Below, piece after piece: positions 10,664-22,834 of a DNA stretch of 64,000 nucleotides (the first letter of the stretch is position 1; each line of letters starts with the position of its first letter). The position numbers were made by a program, and so were the translations under genes. The stretch spans positions 31,867,078 to 31,931,077 of the forward strand of contig CM047813.1 in the NCBI GenBank assembly GCA_026214975.1, in the 5' to 3' direction. This stretch comes from Gentiana macrophylla. Its lineage: Eukaryota > Streptophyta > Magnoliopsida > Gentianales > Gentianaceae. Under the pieces are notes generated by a model. The model had not been told where the DNA came from, searched no databases, and worked only from the letters and a program-made list of their open reading frames with translations.

Positions 10664-12216
10664 CCATATGTGTAGCATATGCCCTCATTCCCAGCAATAG
10701 GACGTTTCGTGATAACACCCTAGCTGGACTACTATCATCAGGCAGTCGGGAGCTTTTAAACCTCATAGTGATATAGGACGTTTCGTGATAACGCCCTACT
10801 GCACTCAAATCATTGGTAGCTACAACCAACATATAAATAGTTCATCTTAATTTGGTATTTTTCTTTTTATTCCACTTAACTTATATCCTTTCTATCACAT
10901 TCAAACCTTCAGATATTCACAGTACACGTTCAAAAGTTAGGTACTAAGTTACTGCAATTATCTATAGAATAACCACTAGGATACTGAATGGATACAGTTT
11001 AAAATTTTCCGCTTCAATATCAAAGGCTTACGTGAAGGAATTCATGTTACACAAATATATTTGGAATTACAATGCACTTACGGTTCACATTGGTTATACA
11101 CATCCAAATTGATCATTACATCTTCAAATCCATGAAATATATACCTTATACAATTTATTTTAATCAACTAAATAATGCTCGAAAAAAATCAAAAACTAAG
11201 GGATTTATTGATACAAAATAAACATTAATTCCATTGCTAGACCAACGACTCCACTCCCCACTTACGAACTTACATTGTCCTCAATGTAAAGTGAGTGTAA
11301 ATAAGTTGTTGGGAAAGCAATGGTGCACTAAAACAAGTCAAAACAAATACTCGGATGATAAAAAAGGGTGGGTGGGTGGGTTAAAGTTATGACCGTTGTG
11401 TGTGCAAATAAAATAAAAGTGTGTGGAGTGTGTGAAAGGTAATACAAAAGGGTAGATAAACACACCATATAAACTTTTATTGATTTAAAACACACAATAT
11501 TCCACAGTAGTTGAACTAATACATGTCACACATTATTTGAAATTTAAAACAGACTAGATCATGATATGAAATGTGTGACAAAGTATTAACTCTGAGTCTT
11601 TTATACCCAGATCCTCAAGGGTTATTTCAAATCGTTCTAACAACCTAAGTCCAAGAAATGATGCATTTGAATTTTCTCTTTTTTCCCTCGGGATTTTCGG
11701 ATAACCACCTAATCGTTCCCGTTTAATGTCATTCAAACATTCATCCTAAGACTTGGTGAAACAAAATGAAAATCAATCTGAAGTATTACCAAAGTATCAT
11801 CCAAAGTATGAGTAATTATTATATTTAACATTTTTGCGGGTTGCCTCCCGGTAGCGCTTTTGGTTAACGTCGTTTGCTCGACCAAAATGATAATGATTAA
11901 CTAATATAATATACTAAATAAAACGGGATACTTCTAACAATTACTCACAAAAGCACGTAACAATTAAGCACATAATCCACTAAAAATAAATGCTTAAGGA
12001 GTAAAAGGAAGGATAGTACCCGTCATTGACTACATTTATAGTCTATAGCCGATTTTTTATCGTGCTTTAGTTTTCTAATGTATTTGGTGGTGGGTCATCC
12101 TCACGCACCGCATCCTTCTTCAATCTTGGTTTCCAACGAGAGGTTAGACAATTTCCACCAATCCACACGATTCTTGAACTTTTCCTTTGATTTTCGAGCT
12201 TTCGGTTTCTGAGCTT
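10291..12216 (-). other. element A internal non-coding 3' region
   Basis: No coding recognised. It holds a poly-T of about 30 (10630-10662), a second polypurine-like module (11251-11287, minus-strand GAGGACAATG then AAGTGGGGAGTGG) and a conserved block at 11835-11882 (minus-strand ACGACGTTAA then GCGCTACCGGGAGGCAAC) that also follows the coding region of element C (39255-39300). Such blocks lie after the coding region in Athila/Tat-type elements. Confidence 0.5.
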
Positions 12217-13167
12217 TCACATTATTCCTGAGTCATCTTCTTCAATTACCTGCGTGTTAGTACAATCCACAACAAGGGAACACAAAGTGTCTACACAAGA
12301 ACTAGATTCTAGTGTAATGTATGGATATTTCAATGAAATGTAAATGTTGAAGACAACGCTCTCATGATTAACTCCCAAACTAAACTCTCCCTTACAAACA
12401 TCGATGAAAGGGATATTAATATTTAAGCACCGAAAAGTGTCGAGAAAACATGCATACTTCTCATCGTTAAACGAAGATGGTAAAGCTTCCTTGAATGATT
12501 GTGCCTTTTGAGGACATTGTGTGTCATCATTCAGTACCTTTTTCTTCAAAATATGCACTGGATATGGTGTTGTCCTATCTGGTTGAACCGAGATGAATTT
12601 GGATTGAGCCGGATAAGGTTTGGTTTGAATTGGCCCTTCCAAACTTGATTCATTCTCAACATGATCATTGGTCAAGGTCCTACTCATTCTTGGATTTTTC
12701 AATATTCTAGGAATCTTGACCCATTCCTCATTTTCAGGTTCAATATATCTGTTCTGTCTTAGGAAATCTTCAATAATGTCCTCTTCCTCTTTAGATTCCA
12801 TGTTTTTCTCATATTTACCATCTAAATCATTCTCTACTTCATTAATTCCGATGTTTTCTAATCCATTACTTCCATAGATCCTTCCACTTCTAGTAATAAC
12901 AGCATTTACCTCTCCCGGGTTTCTTTCGGTATTACTTGGCAATCCTTCTGAGGGTTTACTGTTTTTACGTTCTACTTCTCTACTCAAGTGATATTCCAGA
13001 TTCCTCAATGAAGCTTCTATAATTCTCATTCTGGTATCATGTCCACTCATAGATGTTTTCAACGTACTCATATCCTTAGTGGTTGTGCTATAGAAGTTAT
13101 CATAATTTCCATATTTTGAGCTTGAGTAGATATCATACCTATCAGATTTTCCATTAATTTCTCCCAT
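12217..13167 (-). pseudogene. Gag C-terminal part of element A joined to a deleted protease
   Basis: A 316-codon minus-strand frame, the longest in the window. It opens in the Gag linker (KTSMSGHDTRMR), carries the LPSNTERNP and VITRSGR motifs typical of Athila/Tat Gag-pro polyproteins, then an acidic linker, then FLDTFRCLNINIPFID at the entrance to the protease domain. There it jumps directly to GEFSLGVNHESVVFN, the segment after the protease core in element C. About 155 residues, including the catalytic DLGAS region, are missing with the frame kept. The junction is near 12395-12405. It overlaps the upstream Gag frame (13068-13760) in another register, so a frameshift separates them. The product, if made, is Gag without a protease. 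Confidence 0.7.
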
Positions 13168-13760
13168 TTATCAACTCCTTCAGGTTGAGTTGAACTTTGG
13201 GTGACTGGTATGCTTTGAGTGGTATGTTGTGGATATGGTCTAGGTAATGATTGTAGATTCCGATTCGAGGTATCTTCTTGATAAACTCTATTAGTATATG
13301 GATTCTTGTATTGAACTGGATACGGTGGTTGTCCTTGCTTACTAAGGGTTTCAGACCAACGAAAAGTAGGGTGATCTCTTTTAATAGCATCAAACGAGTT
13401 TGAATATGCATCGTTCAAATTCCTATGCTGTTGCAAAAAACTCACATTTTCCCTTGAATATCCTTTTGGTTCTTCCATCCCTAATGACACATTATCATGA
13501 CTTGAGTATTCATTCGATATGACATTTTCTGAGTTTATCGTTTTACTGGTTAATAAGCCGTCAAATTTCCTACTCAAATTCTCCAAGTGTGCTAGGACTT
13601 CTGTATTCGATGTACTTTCTCCTGCAAATGCTACTTTCCTGGTGCTAGAACCGGTTTCCCACATTCTGTTATTTTTGGAAATCTTTTCTATAGCATCGTA
13701 AACTATTTGAGCTTCACTCATCATTAACGAACCACCACATACATGATCTATATCTCGCAC
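13068..13760 (-). pseudogene. Gag middle part of element A
   Basis: A 230-codon minus-strand frame beginning shortly after the capsid-like domain (DHVCGGSLM, the conserved step after the Gag core in this family). It continues with VYDAIEKISKNNRMWE and a Gln/Ser/Pro-rich linker. It is in frame with the Gag core across one stop codon and out of frame with the downstream part. Confidence 0.65.
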
Positions 13761-13769
13761 GTGAGTCTT

Positions 13770-14170
13770 TCCTTAATTTACTGACGAGAAAAGTTGGATT
13801 TGCATTTCTAAGGAATAACCATGATCGGGACAAGCTTTTAATAACTTTTTAAATCTTCCCCAAGCATTCCCAAACATTTCTTCAGATCCTTGTTTAAAGT
13901 TGGCAATTTCGACTATTAATTCCAATTTTCTACCAGGAGTAAAATATTGCTTTAAGAACTCGGATTGAATCTCCTCCCAACTAGTCAATGAATGATGTGG
14001 GAGTGACAAAACCAATCTCGTGCTCTTCCTTTTAAAGAAAAAGGAAACATAGACATCCTCGTTAATTCCCGATGAGCACCATGACTTTTGGTGTATTACA
14101 CAATTCTTGAAAGATAGAGGTGATGATGTGGATCCTCATCATCCTCTCCTAGAAATTGGGCTCTTGTGTC
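13770..14170 (-). pseudogene. Gag core (retrotransposon gag domain) of element A
   Basis: Contains the retrotransposon Gag signature LPHHSLTSWEEIQSEFLKQY followed by FGNAWGRFKKLLKACPDHGY, characteristic of Ty3/gypsy Gag (assembly of the particle shell). The clean frame is 14015-13773. Upstream similarity continues to about 14170 (FLGE..DEDPHHH-like) in broken frames. Element C has the same domain (36619-36930). Confidence 0.7.
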
Positions 14171-14920
14171 AATTAAACCAAAAGATGAGATTTTATTTGA
14201 AATTATTTGCTCCTTTATTGGGTAAACGAATTGGATTATTAATCTGGTACCCTTCTTACGGTCCGATCACATATAGGTCTCGAGGTTAATTTGGTTTCGA
14301 TTATTACGATTATGCTTATTCGATTCGATTATTTCTATTATTTCGATTCGGTTATTAGGTTGAGGTAAATTCGATTAAGGTTTTGGCCATACCCTTGAGC
14401 ATGAGCAATCCCTTGTTCAGTGTTTCACCAACGGTTTCGCCATTTTAAGTAACTTTCGAATAGAAAATATCAAATAGAAAATAACACAAAATCGATAAAA
14501 ACCATTTTTTTTTTCTCCTCGTAATTATCGAATCCACTCGATATTTACCGAGTAGTTTTTTTTTTTTTTTTTTTTTTTTTCTCTCGGTAATTACGAAAGC
14601 CACTCGGTATTTATCGAGTATTTTTATAAAAAAATTGATATCTTACCAAATAGGTAGGTACCAATGAAAATAAAAATACAAATGAGATTGAGAAATGTAT
14701 TGACTTATCCTCAATTTGTTATGACCACGTTTACTTTCTACTATCGAAAATAGAAAATAACTCGAATTTGATAGAAGAAGAAAATTGGTAACTAAAAGAA
14801 GGTAGATACCAACGGAAAATAAAAAGAAATGTGATAAGAAGAGTGTTGACTTATCCTCGAGAATTTTGAGCTAATACAAGTAGTAACCCTAGACACAAAG
14901 AAAGAAATTAGTGACGTTTT
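14171..14920 (-). other. element A 5' leader
   Basis: Non-coding leader between primer site and gag. It contains two copies of a segment with ACTCGATATTTACCGAGT-type inverted repeats and poly-T tracts (14520-14640), and a second duplicated segment ending in TTGACTTATCCTC (14655-14712 and 14798-14860). Confidence 0.5.
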
Positions 14921-14936
14921 CCCGGCAACGGCGCCA
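14921..14936 (-). other. primer binding site of element A (tRNA-Asp type)
   Basis: Minus-strand TGGCGCCGTTGCCGGG is complementary to the 3' end of plant tRNA-Asp. It lies about six bases from the 5' LTR end, where reverse transcription starts. Confidence 0.85.
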
Positions 14937-14942
14937 AAAAGT

Positions 14943-17467
14943 CGACACCGCTAAACCTAACCTTGAAACGGCGCGGAAAGGCGACGGACATTACCTAGGC
15001 TATCAGATCCTAACCGGCAAAGTGTACCGGGTCAAATTGTAGTGCTAGTCCGGTGAGTCAGTCGTATTCTCTCGGGAAAACATGGTAATTCTTTTAAGTG
15101 GGGTTAAACACCAAGAAGCTATTATTAACTCGATCTAAGTCGCAGTTTTATCATTTTCCTCGGGTTAGATTATGTTAGATCAGCTTAGATTAGTTAGTAA
15201 TGTTAGAGTTAGATGTTAGTAAAAGCAGAAAATAAAACAAATAAATACTAATATAATATATAGATATATTTTTGGATCTAGCCAAGAATACTTTCATTGA
15301 ATCAATATCTTTTAGTAGAAATAAATGAGACAGATCTTCCTTTATTCAAGGTGTAAATTATATATGAATCGGTGTACTCTAAGCTAGACAACTCCTCCTC
15401 ACACGAGCGTATGAAATTGTCATATGTCCATTGCATCACCCAAGGTCCACAATCACATATTACGTTTTTAGAGCAGTCCCGAGTACAAATCTACCTTTAG
15501 ATAAAAGGAGTCATTCCGTTCGTCAAACGGTCAATTTTATTTAAAAGGCTCCGGTTGTCAAAGCCGGACGATTCAACTTTCGGTTTAAGTTTCAATTAAA
15601 CTGATGATTTAACATTATTACGATCTAAAAGTACAAATGTCAATAAAATTTATCTTTCCCAAGACAAATCGCTTCGGTAGGAAAGCGGGTTCCGTTGTCA
15701 CGCTTTCACTCGGCCAATTTTACCCTCCGGTCTTTCAATTTTAACGTTTCATTAAGCGCAGAAAGAAAGAGATTCATCATAATTGATTTTAATCATTATT
15801 ACTGCGAGTCGATCATTCATTTTACCAAAAGATTAACTAATTGATTCATATCTTGGCTAGATATATTTTTAGTTTAACATAGATATATATATCGATTCTC
15901 ATTAAAATGTCATGGATTAAGCATTTGAAGTTTTCCATAATAGCCTTCTGTCAAGATGACAAAATTCTATTACAACCAAATTTAGCCTTTTCGATCCAAA
16001 CACTTATCAAATTCTCACATATATAAATAGATAGATATAATTATATAGAATAACAAAAGTAAAACTCAATAAAATTACCCGCTTACTTGGATCTAAGTTG
16101 TATTCTTGAAAATAGCAACTTTTCCTAAAGCATTTTCCTTCGATAATTTTCTAAAGCATTACAACATTACTACTATTATTTATCAAAACATATATACATA
16201 CATGTATATATGTATATATATACCAAAATAAAATAAAAAGACAAAAGAGATGAAAAGAAAATCTAGATCATATATATATATATATAGATAGATCTATCAC
16301 ATATATATTCATATATAGAATATATATATATACATGAAGGGTGTGTGTGTATATATATATATATATATCATATATGTATATATATATATGATCCAAAAAA
16401 AAATAAAAAGAGAAGAAGAGAAGCAGGTGGACGAGAGAAAGAAATAAAAGAGGGAAAAGAAAAGAGGGGCAAAGAAAATGATCCCTCTTGGTGTGCTTAT
16501 ATAGATAAAAATGGGGCCGGATCGATCCGGATTGGTGCCGGATCGATCCGGAATCATCATTGCGAATCCTAACCAAATCTTCGGATTATTTGATATATAT
16601 TGGATTAAAAATTCTAAAATTCATATCTTGAGTTGTAGACCTCCAAAAATTGCAAACGAAATGCCAAAATTACGGTCTCGAGAAACTCTAAAACTTTCAT
16701 GAAGGACTCTTCTTCAGAAAACGTCTTCTTGAGTACCTCGTGTTCCTCCGAACGTTTTTTCGGGATTTTTACGAAATTGAATCAATTAGCCACTTGACCA
16801 CCATTTGAGTTGTAGAAGTCCGATTGACTTGATTCAAAATCCACTGGAAAGATTTCTTGAAGATATACAACTTTTATTAAGGAAACTTCTTCAGAAAATG
16901 TCGTTTTGATGAGTCATTCGTATGTCGTAGATATTTCGGGATTTTTACTAATCCGAATCGATTAGTCAATTGACCATAACTTGAGTTGTAGACCTCTAAT
17001 TGACGTAATTCAAAGTGCGTTGGAAAGCTTATGTGAAGATCTACAACTTTCATTAAGAAGTCATCCCCTGAAAATGCCTCTAAGCTGGGTCAAATCTCCA
17101 TCGAAAATAAATTACGGTTTAAATACTTAGGAAAATTTTGCTCCGTTGAACTTATAAACTTGTGGCACCTTCTTCTAACCCTCTAAACACATCTTTTTAG
17201 ACTCAAAACATGTCGTTACGTGGAATCTTGGTCAATATATAATCCTCGCAATGAACCACCAAAATACCAAACGTAAATCCGACACGACACTCCGTTACTA
17301 AACCGATACAAAAACTAATAAAAATACGATAATTTATATAATAACTACTACTTATACATTTTGATAAAACTTAGTATTTATGACTTGATTTGATACAATA
17401 ATGCTCAAAATGGTATCAATATTGGGGTAAAATGTCGTAATAATGATCATAAATTTATCTCTCATCA
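14943..17467 (-). repeat. 5' LTR of element A
   Basis: Direct repeat of 7714-10248 with the same palindromes (16517-16530 and 16538-16551) and TATA box (16496-16507). The exact edge next to the primer site is uncertain by about 5 bases because the two copies differ there. Confidence 0.85.
16496..16551 (-). promoter_or_regulatory. U3 promoter of element A (5' LTR)
   Basis: Same arrangement as at 9278-9333: two CCGGATCGATCCGG palindromes next to a TATA box. In the 5' LTR this is the copy that would start the genomic transcript. Confidence 0.6.
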
Positions 17468-18781
17468 CGTACTTATACTTCCTAAACGATCGCTCAAGCC
17501 CTCGTCCAACTAACAATTACCTTTTAGGTCTCATGCTAGTTTACGAACTATGTATAACTAGGTGACGTCAATTCCCTAATACAAAACCTACCTAGATCTC
17601 ATTTGAAAGCCCCGGAAGATCATTCATGAGCCAACCTAGGAGCCCTATATTGGTATTTCCTAATCGTGACGCTAATTAAAGCGACGAGCAACGAGGCGTG
17701 GCCATACCCCTCGAGATAATAAATCCTACTAAGCTAAACCTACCATAAAGACGTGGCGGACTAACTAACAGACAAATAGGGGCTCGGTCGACCGAGCATA
17801 GACACTCGATCGAATCGAATGATTCCATTCGGTCACCCAAACGATTTCATCCCCAGATTACATCCTAGAATATATCTCTCAGTGTTTCATCATACAGAAC
17901 AGATTAAACAGTAACTCGTAAAGAAATCATATAAACTACTTAGATACGCATTAATTAAACCAAGCAGATTCATGAATAGACGTTAAACATATGACGTGGG
18001 TTATGGGATCCTCATAGACAAGGCTTCGCCACATCCCTAACGTCATAGCCTAGATCTACATCATCTAGCTATGAATTAACTAACTCAAACGATAAAGCAT
18101 AATTGGGAGGGATTAATTACTTAAAATAAAAGAAACAGAAAATAAAGGCTTACATAATTGCAGCCTTTAAATTGCTGGAAACCTTCACATTATTCTACAT
18201 TGTATCAAAGTTGTATTATGAATTGTAAGATTGAAGAAAGAATGAAGGGATATGTTGGTGTGTATTACAATTCTCGTAGCTGCTTGCTTATATAGAGGTT
18301 TTTGCCGACTTAGGGTGGTTCTAGAAGATAGGCACGACAAAAGCCCTAAACCGCCCCAAAGCTGACACTCGGTCAACCGAGAGCTGACACTCGGTCGACC
18401 GAAGCACTAGGCTCGGTCGACCGAACCTAAACTTGGCATATTTAACACGTTTTCTTCGTCTAGCTTGTTCCCCACTGCACGCTTGCATGTTGATCCGATT
18501 AATCTCTCATTTAATGCTCCGATTTCCTTCCTTCCCTATCTTGAGATAATTGATTGAATGACATTAATCCTCTCGATTTGTTGTGATCTGCAAAATCAAT
18601 AATTATCGCACAATAAATCGGCTTTTAATAATGAAAACGGCTAAATACCAAATATCATATTAATAATCACTTAACATTAAATAATAAATATAAACGAGTG
18701 ATTTAATATGAAATATACATTATTAATCTCGATTTAAGGTCAACGTTGATGACTTTTACGGGTATAATTTGACCGTCATCA
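17468..18781 (-). repeat. 3' LTR of element B, part 2
   Basis: Continues the interrupted LTR and matches 23345-24659. It contains the B-specific palindrome motif CTCGGTCGACCGAG at 18368-18424, upstream (minus strand) of the TATA box at 18287-18298, plus further copies near 17785-17830. Confidence 0.85.
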
Positions 18782-18816
18782 ACTACCCCCCACTTAGACT
18801 TTGATCGTCCCGAACA
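18782..18816 (-). other. polypurine tract of element B
   Basis: Minus-strand CTAAGTGGGGGGTAGT abuts the LTR start TGATGACGG and is preceded by GGGACGATCAAAG, a variant of the module before the tract in A and C. Confidence 0.75.
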
Positions 18817-21800
18817 AAGCATCAATAAGTCATTTCCCAAGACAACATTTCCCATGGTCAGGTCATACTTACGCAAGAAGCTCAAGTCAACTCATACTAG
18901 CCATGCTCATAAGATATCTATTATTCACTACTCACTATGAATCGAAGTGATGTGTGCATGTGCATTTAGTTTTATATATTCGTAGCAAGATTAGAGTTTA
19001 TGCCAACTTCGTAATCTCAACCTACCAACCTCAGCATTCATACTTCTCAAGCCTTTAATTTTTGAAGCACTAGAGCAATAAGCAAGAGCGTATCTATAGG
19101 GTTTTTGGACTTGGAGACCGAGTACTACTCAAAGCCTCTTAAAGAGTTGAATATCTTCAATTCATATCTTCATATTTTTCAAATACTATAAATCTCAAGG
19201 AAGAAAACTTTTTAAAGTACCCCCCTATCTTAGATCAAATATAGCATTGAATATTACCACAAGCGCAAGGCTACTTTGGTAATGTTACTACAAGCCCAGT
19301 GTTTAACATTTTGTTAAAACACAGGTACGTCTCAAGCTTATTACTCCGCTTTTGTTGGTAAGAATATAAGAATACCTCAGCAGATAGATATCGACACTAG
19401 GTAGGCATAACCAATCATCTATGCAATGTACACAATATTTTCAATTTTTTTATAAATTGCGCGGTATATCTCGATTCATTTATTGAGTAATTGAATAATA
19501 AATAACTACTCACAACAACCAGCATGAATATCCTTAAATTTACTTAGCATAAGTATAAAATGATCACGTACTTACGCAGCTTGGTTCATTTCCTATCAAT
19601 TCTTGGCTAGAAACTCACAATTCTAAGGGTACGAGATAAATAATATGGTATTTATTCAAATTTTCAATTTTTTTTCAATTTTTCAATTTTTCTACCGTTT
19701 CATTCAAATTTCAATCATAACATAACATAGCTAAGTCTCCTACCCCCCACTTAAACATGGCATTGTCCTCAATGACAAAAATAAATGAGAATTTAAGAAA
19801 AAGACTTAGCTCTGGAAATGGCTCTCAAGTAAAGGAAAAAGATCGGAGTAAAGTTCAGCACTTTGTGGAGAAGCAAGTAAAAACCTGTATAAGCAGACAA
19901 ACTCCACGAAACCGTTAATAACACCATGTCTATGGAAGTTATAAAATAATGTGGCAGTAATGAGGTATAAATACCTAAAAACAGTTTAAGCCACTGTATT
20001 TTATACAACCAATGACAAGGGAAACCAAAAAGAAAAATACTAAATAGAAAGAAAAATAAACAAGCAACTAAAGATGGTGGTCTTCATCTACAACCTCCAC
20101 TGCCTAAATAATCTTAAAACTGGGTGGAGAAGACAAAGATCAAAAAGCATTACCCGACGTGGGAAAACACGAGGGTTACTCGATCGAAAAGGTATTCAAT
20201 CCAGGAAAAGAGAAACTTGGTAAGGTATAACAGATTGAACGCGACCTATTGGCTAAATATAAAATCAAATACTTAGCGCAGACGCTTCTCGCTTGCATTG
20301 GATATCAACAACTTAGGGAGATGTAGCTACTCCTCGAAATTACTAATAACCCAATGTATCACGTAAAGGTCATAACTGTCATCAACAAGGTCGGATCGGT
20401 GTGATAGTTCAGCACAAAACTTATCATCTAGAAATGCCGGAATAGTCGAAAAATGCGAAATTTAAAACTTCCGGTAGAAAGATAAGTTGTACTTTGATCG
20501 AACCAAAAACTCTTAAAATCCAGCTAGGGTCAGAGCTACACTTACCCCAACTAGTATCATGAAAATCAAAATGATAAAAGATAATCATTAAAGCTTAGCA
20601 ATATTTCAAATTCCGCAACACAAAGGTATTTTGTAAACAAAATGGAGGTTGAGAGTATGATGGGTTTAGAAAAAGATACACATAAGGTTGGGAAGAAAAG
20701 ATAAAGGGTGGGTAAGAAATTGTGTTTTGGATGGGTATTGTTTAAGGGAATGGGATTGGGTGGGAGAGTGAAACGGATGGAAAGAAAGAGAGGCGATGAA
20801 GAATGGTTAGAAATGTGAACTTTCGGGGCAGATTGGTGAGAGGATCGAAAAGTTTGAAGGTGAAAAAGTGTAAAAGGAAAGATAAGGATAATTGCAGAAT
20901 GAATTGCACACTACTTTGGATTTTCACTTGGTCACCATTCTAAAAGGTTTTGGAAGTTGACCAAAATTGTTCTTGTTCGCACCAATCATTCTCTGTTACA
21001 TTTTCAGTAACTCTCAAGCTCTCTTAATGCTTCCATCTTAAGGTTGTGTGCTAAATTTCCTTTTCTTTAGCAATTTTTCGACTCTCCTACGGAACTCTAT
21101 TTCACGTGGCCTATATTGAGTAAAAAAAGTTTTGCACATCCTTAGCCCAATGGCCATCGGAACACGGCAAAATAAAAAACCTCAACATATGTCACGTTAC
21201 TTTTATTTGACTCAAAGAAAACAAAACCTAAAATCCTAAAAAGAAATCCTAAGGGTTTTAAAGAAGTAGTTCTGAGTTTAAAGTCCTCAGCTCGACTTTC
21301 CAAAAGTATCCTTGTCAGTCATTATTCTTGGATCACTAGATATTGACCCCTCTGAGCACTATAGGAGGTGGGCTCATCGTTGTTGCGGATTAATACCCTT
21401 CCCTTGGTTGTGAGACCTAGGAAACGACATTTATCCATACCATTTATCCAAATCTCTTACCTCGGCTCTCGTTTTAGGAATTAGTGAATTCTAAGAAACT
21501 CGGTTAAAATTACGGTTACTAATTACGGTTTTGGCCTTGACAATAAGAAACAATGAATCAAAGTACTCTCGAATAAGGTCGGTTATGTAGGTAAGCCTCG
21601 CCGTCTTATTCGATGGAACATATGTGACGATTCAGGCCAATCCGTCAAGATAAGCCCGTTTAGCCCGAAGGCTTATCGGCTATGCTAAGTCTTGTTGAAG
21701 CTGGCACATAGCGTACATCACACGTGGAGGGAGTCGATTGAGCGAAGCTCGGTTGAACTCGCTTGACCATGGTTAGACCATTTCGAACCCATGTACTACG

Positions 21801-22810
21801 ATTTGCGATTTCTAAATTGTCACCCAAAGCGTAATCTCGCTTACGTTTAAGGTGGGTTCACCGAGAAGCCATCACCATAAAACTCAACGAAGCGTAAGAT
21901 TGCGTTCTCTCAAAACTCAACGTCTTCTTTAGATTTGAATGCTTAAACTACACAATTTGTTGCTCCCATGGCCAGTAGAAGTAATCTCATGCATAGGACA
22001 AAGAGATTTTAACAGAACTACGAGGAACTCTTTATTCACTGCTTCCTTTCAACGACTACATGTTTTCCTACACCCTCTAGATGAGAAAGATATGGGGCAA
22101 AACCTTCGACACTAATAAAATTAATCTTACAAACCAACTCCCGGCTAAGATTCATGCTAAGGTTCATGTATAGGCTAACCTATGCTCAAAAAAACCAAAA
22201 GGTAGTAAAACATAAGCAAAAAAAGGTAGTACCTTGCCTTCAACATTGTACCACGAAGAATTTAAGCCTTTAAATTTTTTTTCCGGAGCCATCTTTGTGC
22301 TTTAAAGGTATTGCTTCCATCGCTTTTCCCCTCTTAGATTCGTAGCTCCCCATGTTTGCTGGGTTATTTTCTCAGTGCCCGCGAAAAATTACTGACTTAG
22401 ATTATTGCTTCCCTGGTTTCTGCAAACAGAAGAAAAACAAAACAGACCGTAGACTGATTTTAACATGGTTTCCCATGCTGCTATCAGACCTACGGATTGA
22501 ACATACGGGGATAAACAGACACGCGAAATTCCAGACTCGAAAAACACAAATCAGAAACGGTGTAAACAGAACAGAACAAGAACAAAACAAAACGAAAAAA
22601 AAAAGTTATAAATTCTCGGTCGACCGAATGAGGTCTCTCGGTCGACCGAATAATTTTTATTTTTATTTTTATTTTTATTTTTATTTTAATAATCTAGAAT
22701 TTTCAGACAGAGCAGACAACCAGAGGGACTCAAAAACGTAAAAACTGACTCTAAAATAGAAAACTTGACATGAATAAGAAAATTATTTATATATAAAATT
22801 GACCGTTGGT
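18817..22810 (-). other. element B internal region, non-coding
   Basis: About 4 kb with no Gag, protease or polymerase similarity in any frame and only short frames (up to 129 codons, none recognisable). It holds a second polypurine-like module (19741-19776: minus-strand GAGGACAATGCC then AAGTGGGGGGTAG), and two more TCGGTCGACCGA palindromes (22618-22650) in the 5' leader close to an (ATTTTT)n tract. This is the profile of a large retrotransposon derivative carrying structure but no protein. Confidence 0.6.
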
Positions 22811-22813
22811 TCC

Positions 22814-22828
22814 CCGGCAACGGCGCCA
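22814..22828 (-). other. primer binding site of element B (tRNA-Asp type)
   Basis: Minus-strand TGGCGCCGTTGCCGGGG, separated from the 5' LTR by AGTTTT, the same spacer as in element C. Confidence 0.85.
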
Positions 22829-22834
22829 AAAACT

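Larger units (their letters stand above)
7714..17467 (-). mobile_element. element A: gag-only LTR retrotransposon inserted in the 3' LTR of B
   Basis: Two direct repeats of about 2.5 kb (7714-10248 and 14943-17467) flank a 4.7-kb internal region with a tRNA-Asp primer site (14921-14936), broken gag and a polypurine tract at 10249-10265. The intact target is visible at 23340 in B's other LTR, so the insertion point is certain to within a few bases. The duplication is CGTAC at the right (17468-17472) and CGTCT at the left. The LTRs are close to identical in long stretches (about eight differences in the 910 bases from the palindromes to the end). Only Gag coding is left. Confidence 0.85.

Noticed and set aside
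18817..22810. Search for gag-pol in element B
   Set aside because: No Gag, DSG/DLG, YVDD-like or integrase motif was found in any frame, so the region is called non-coding.
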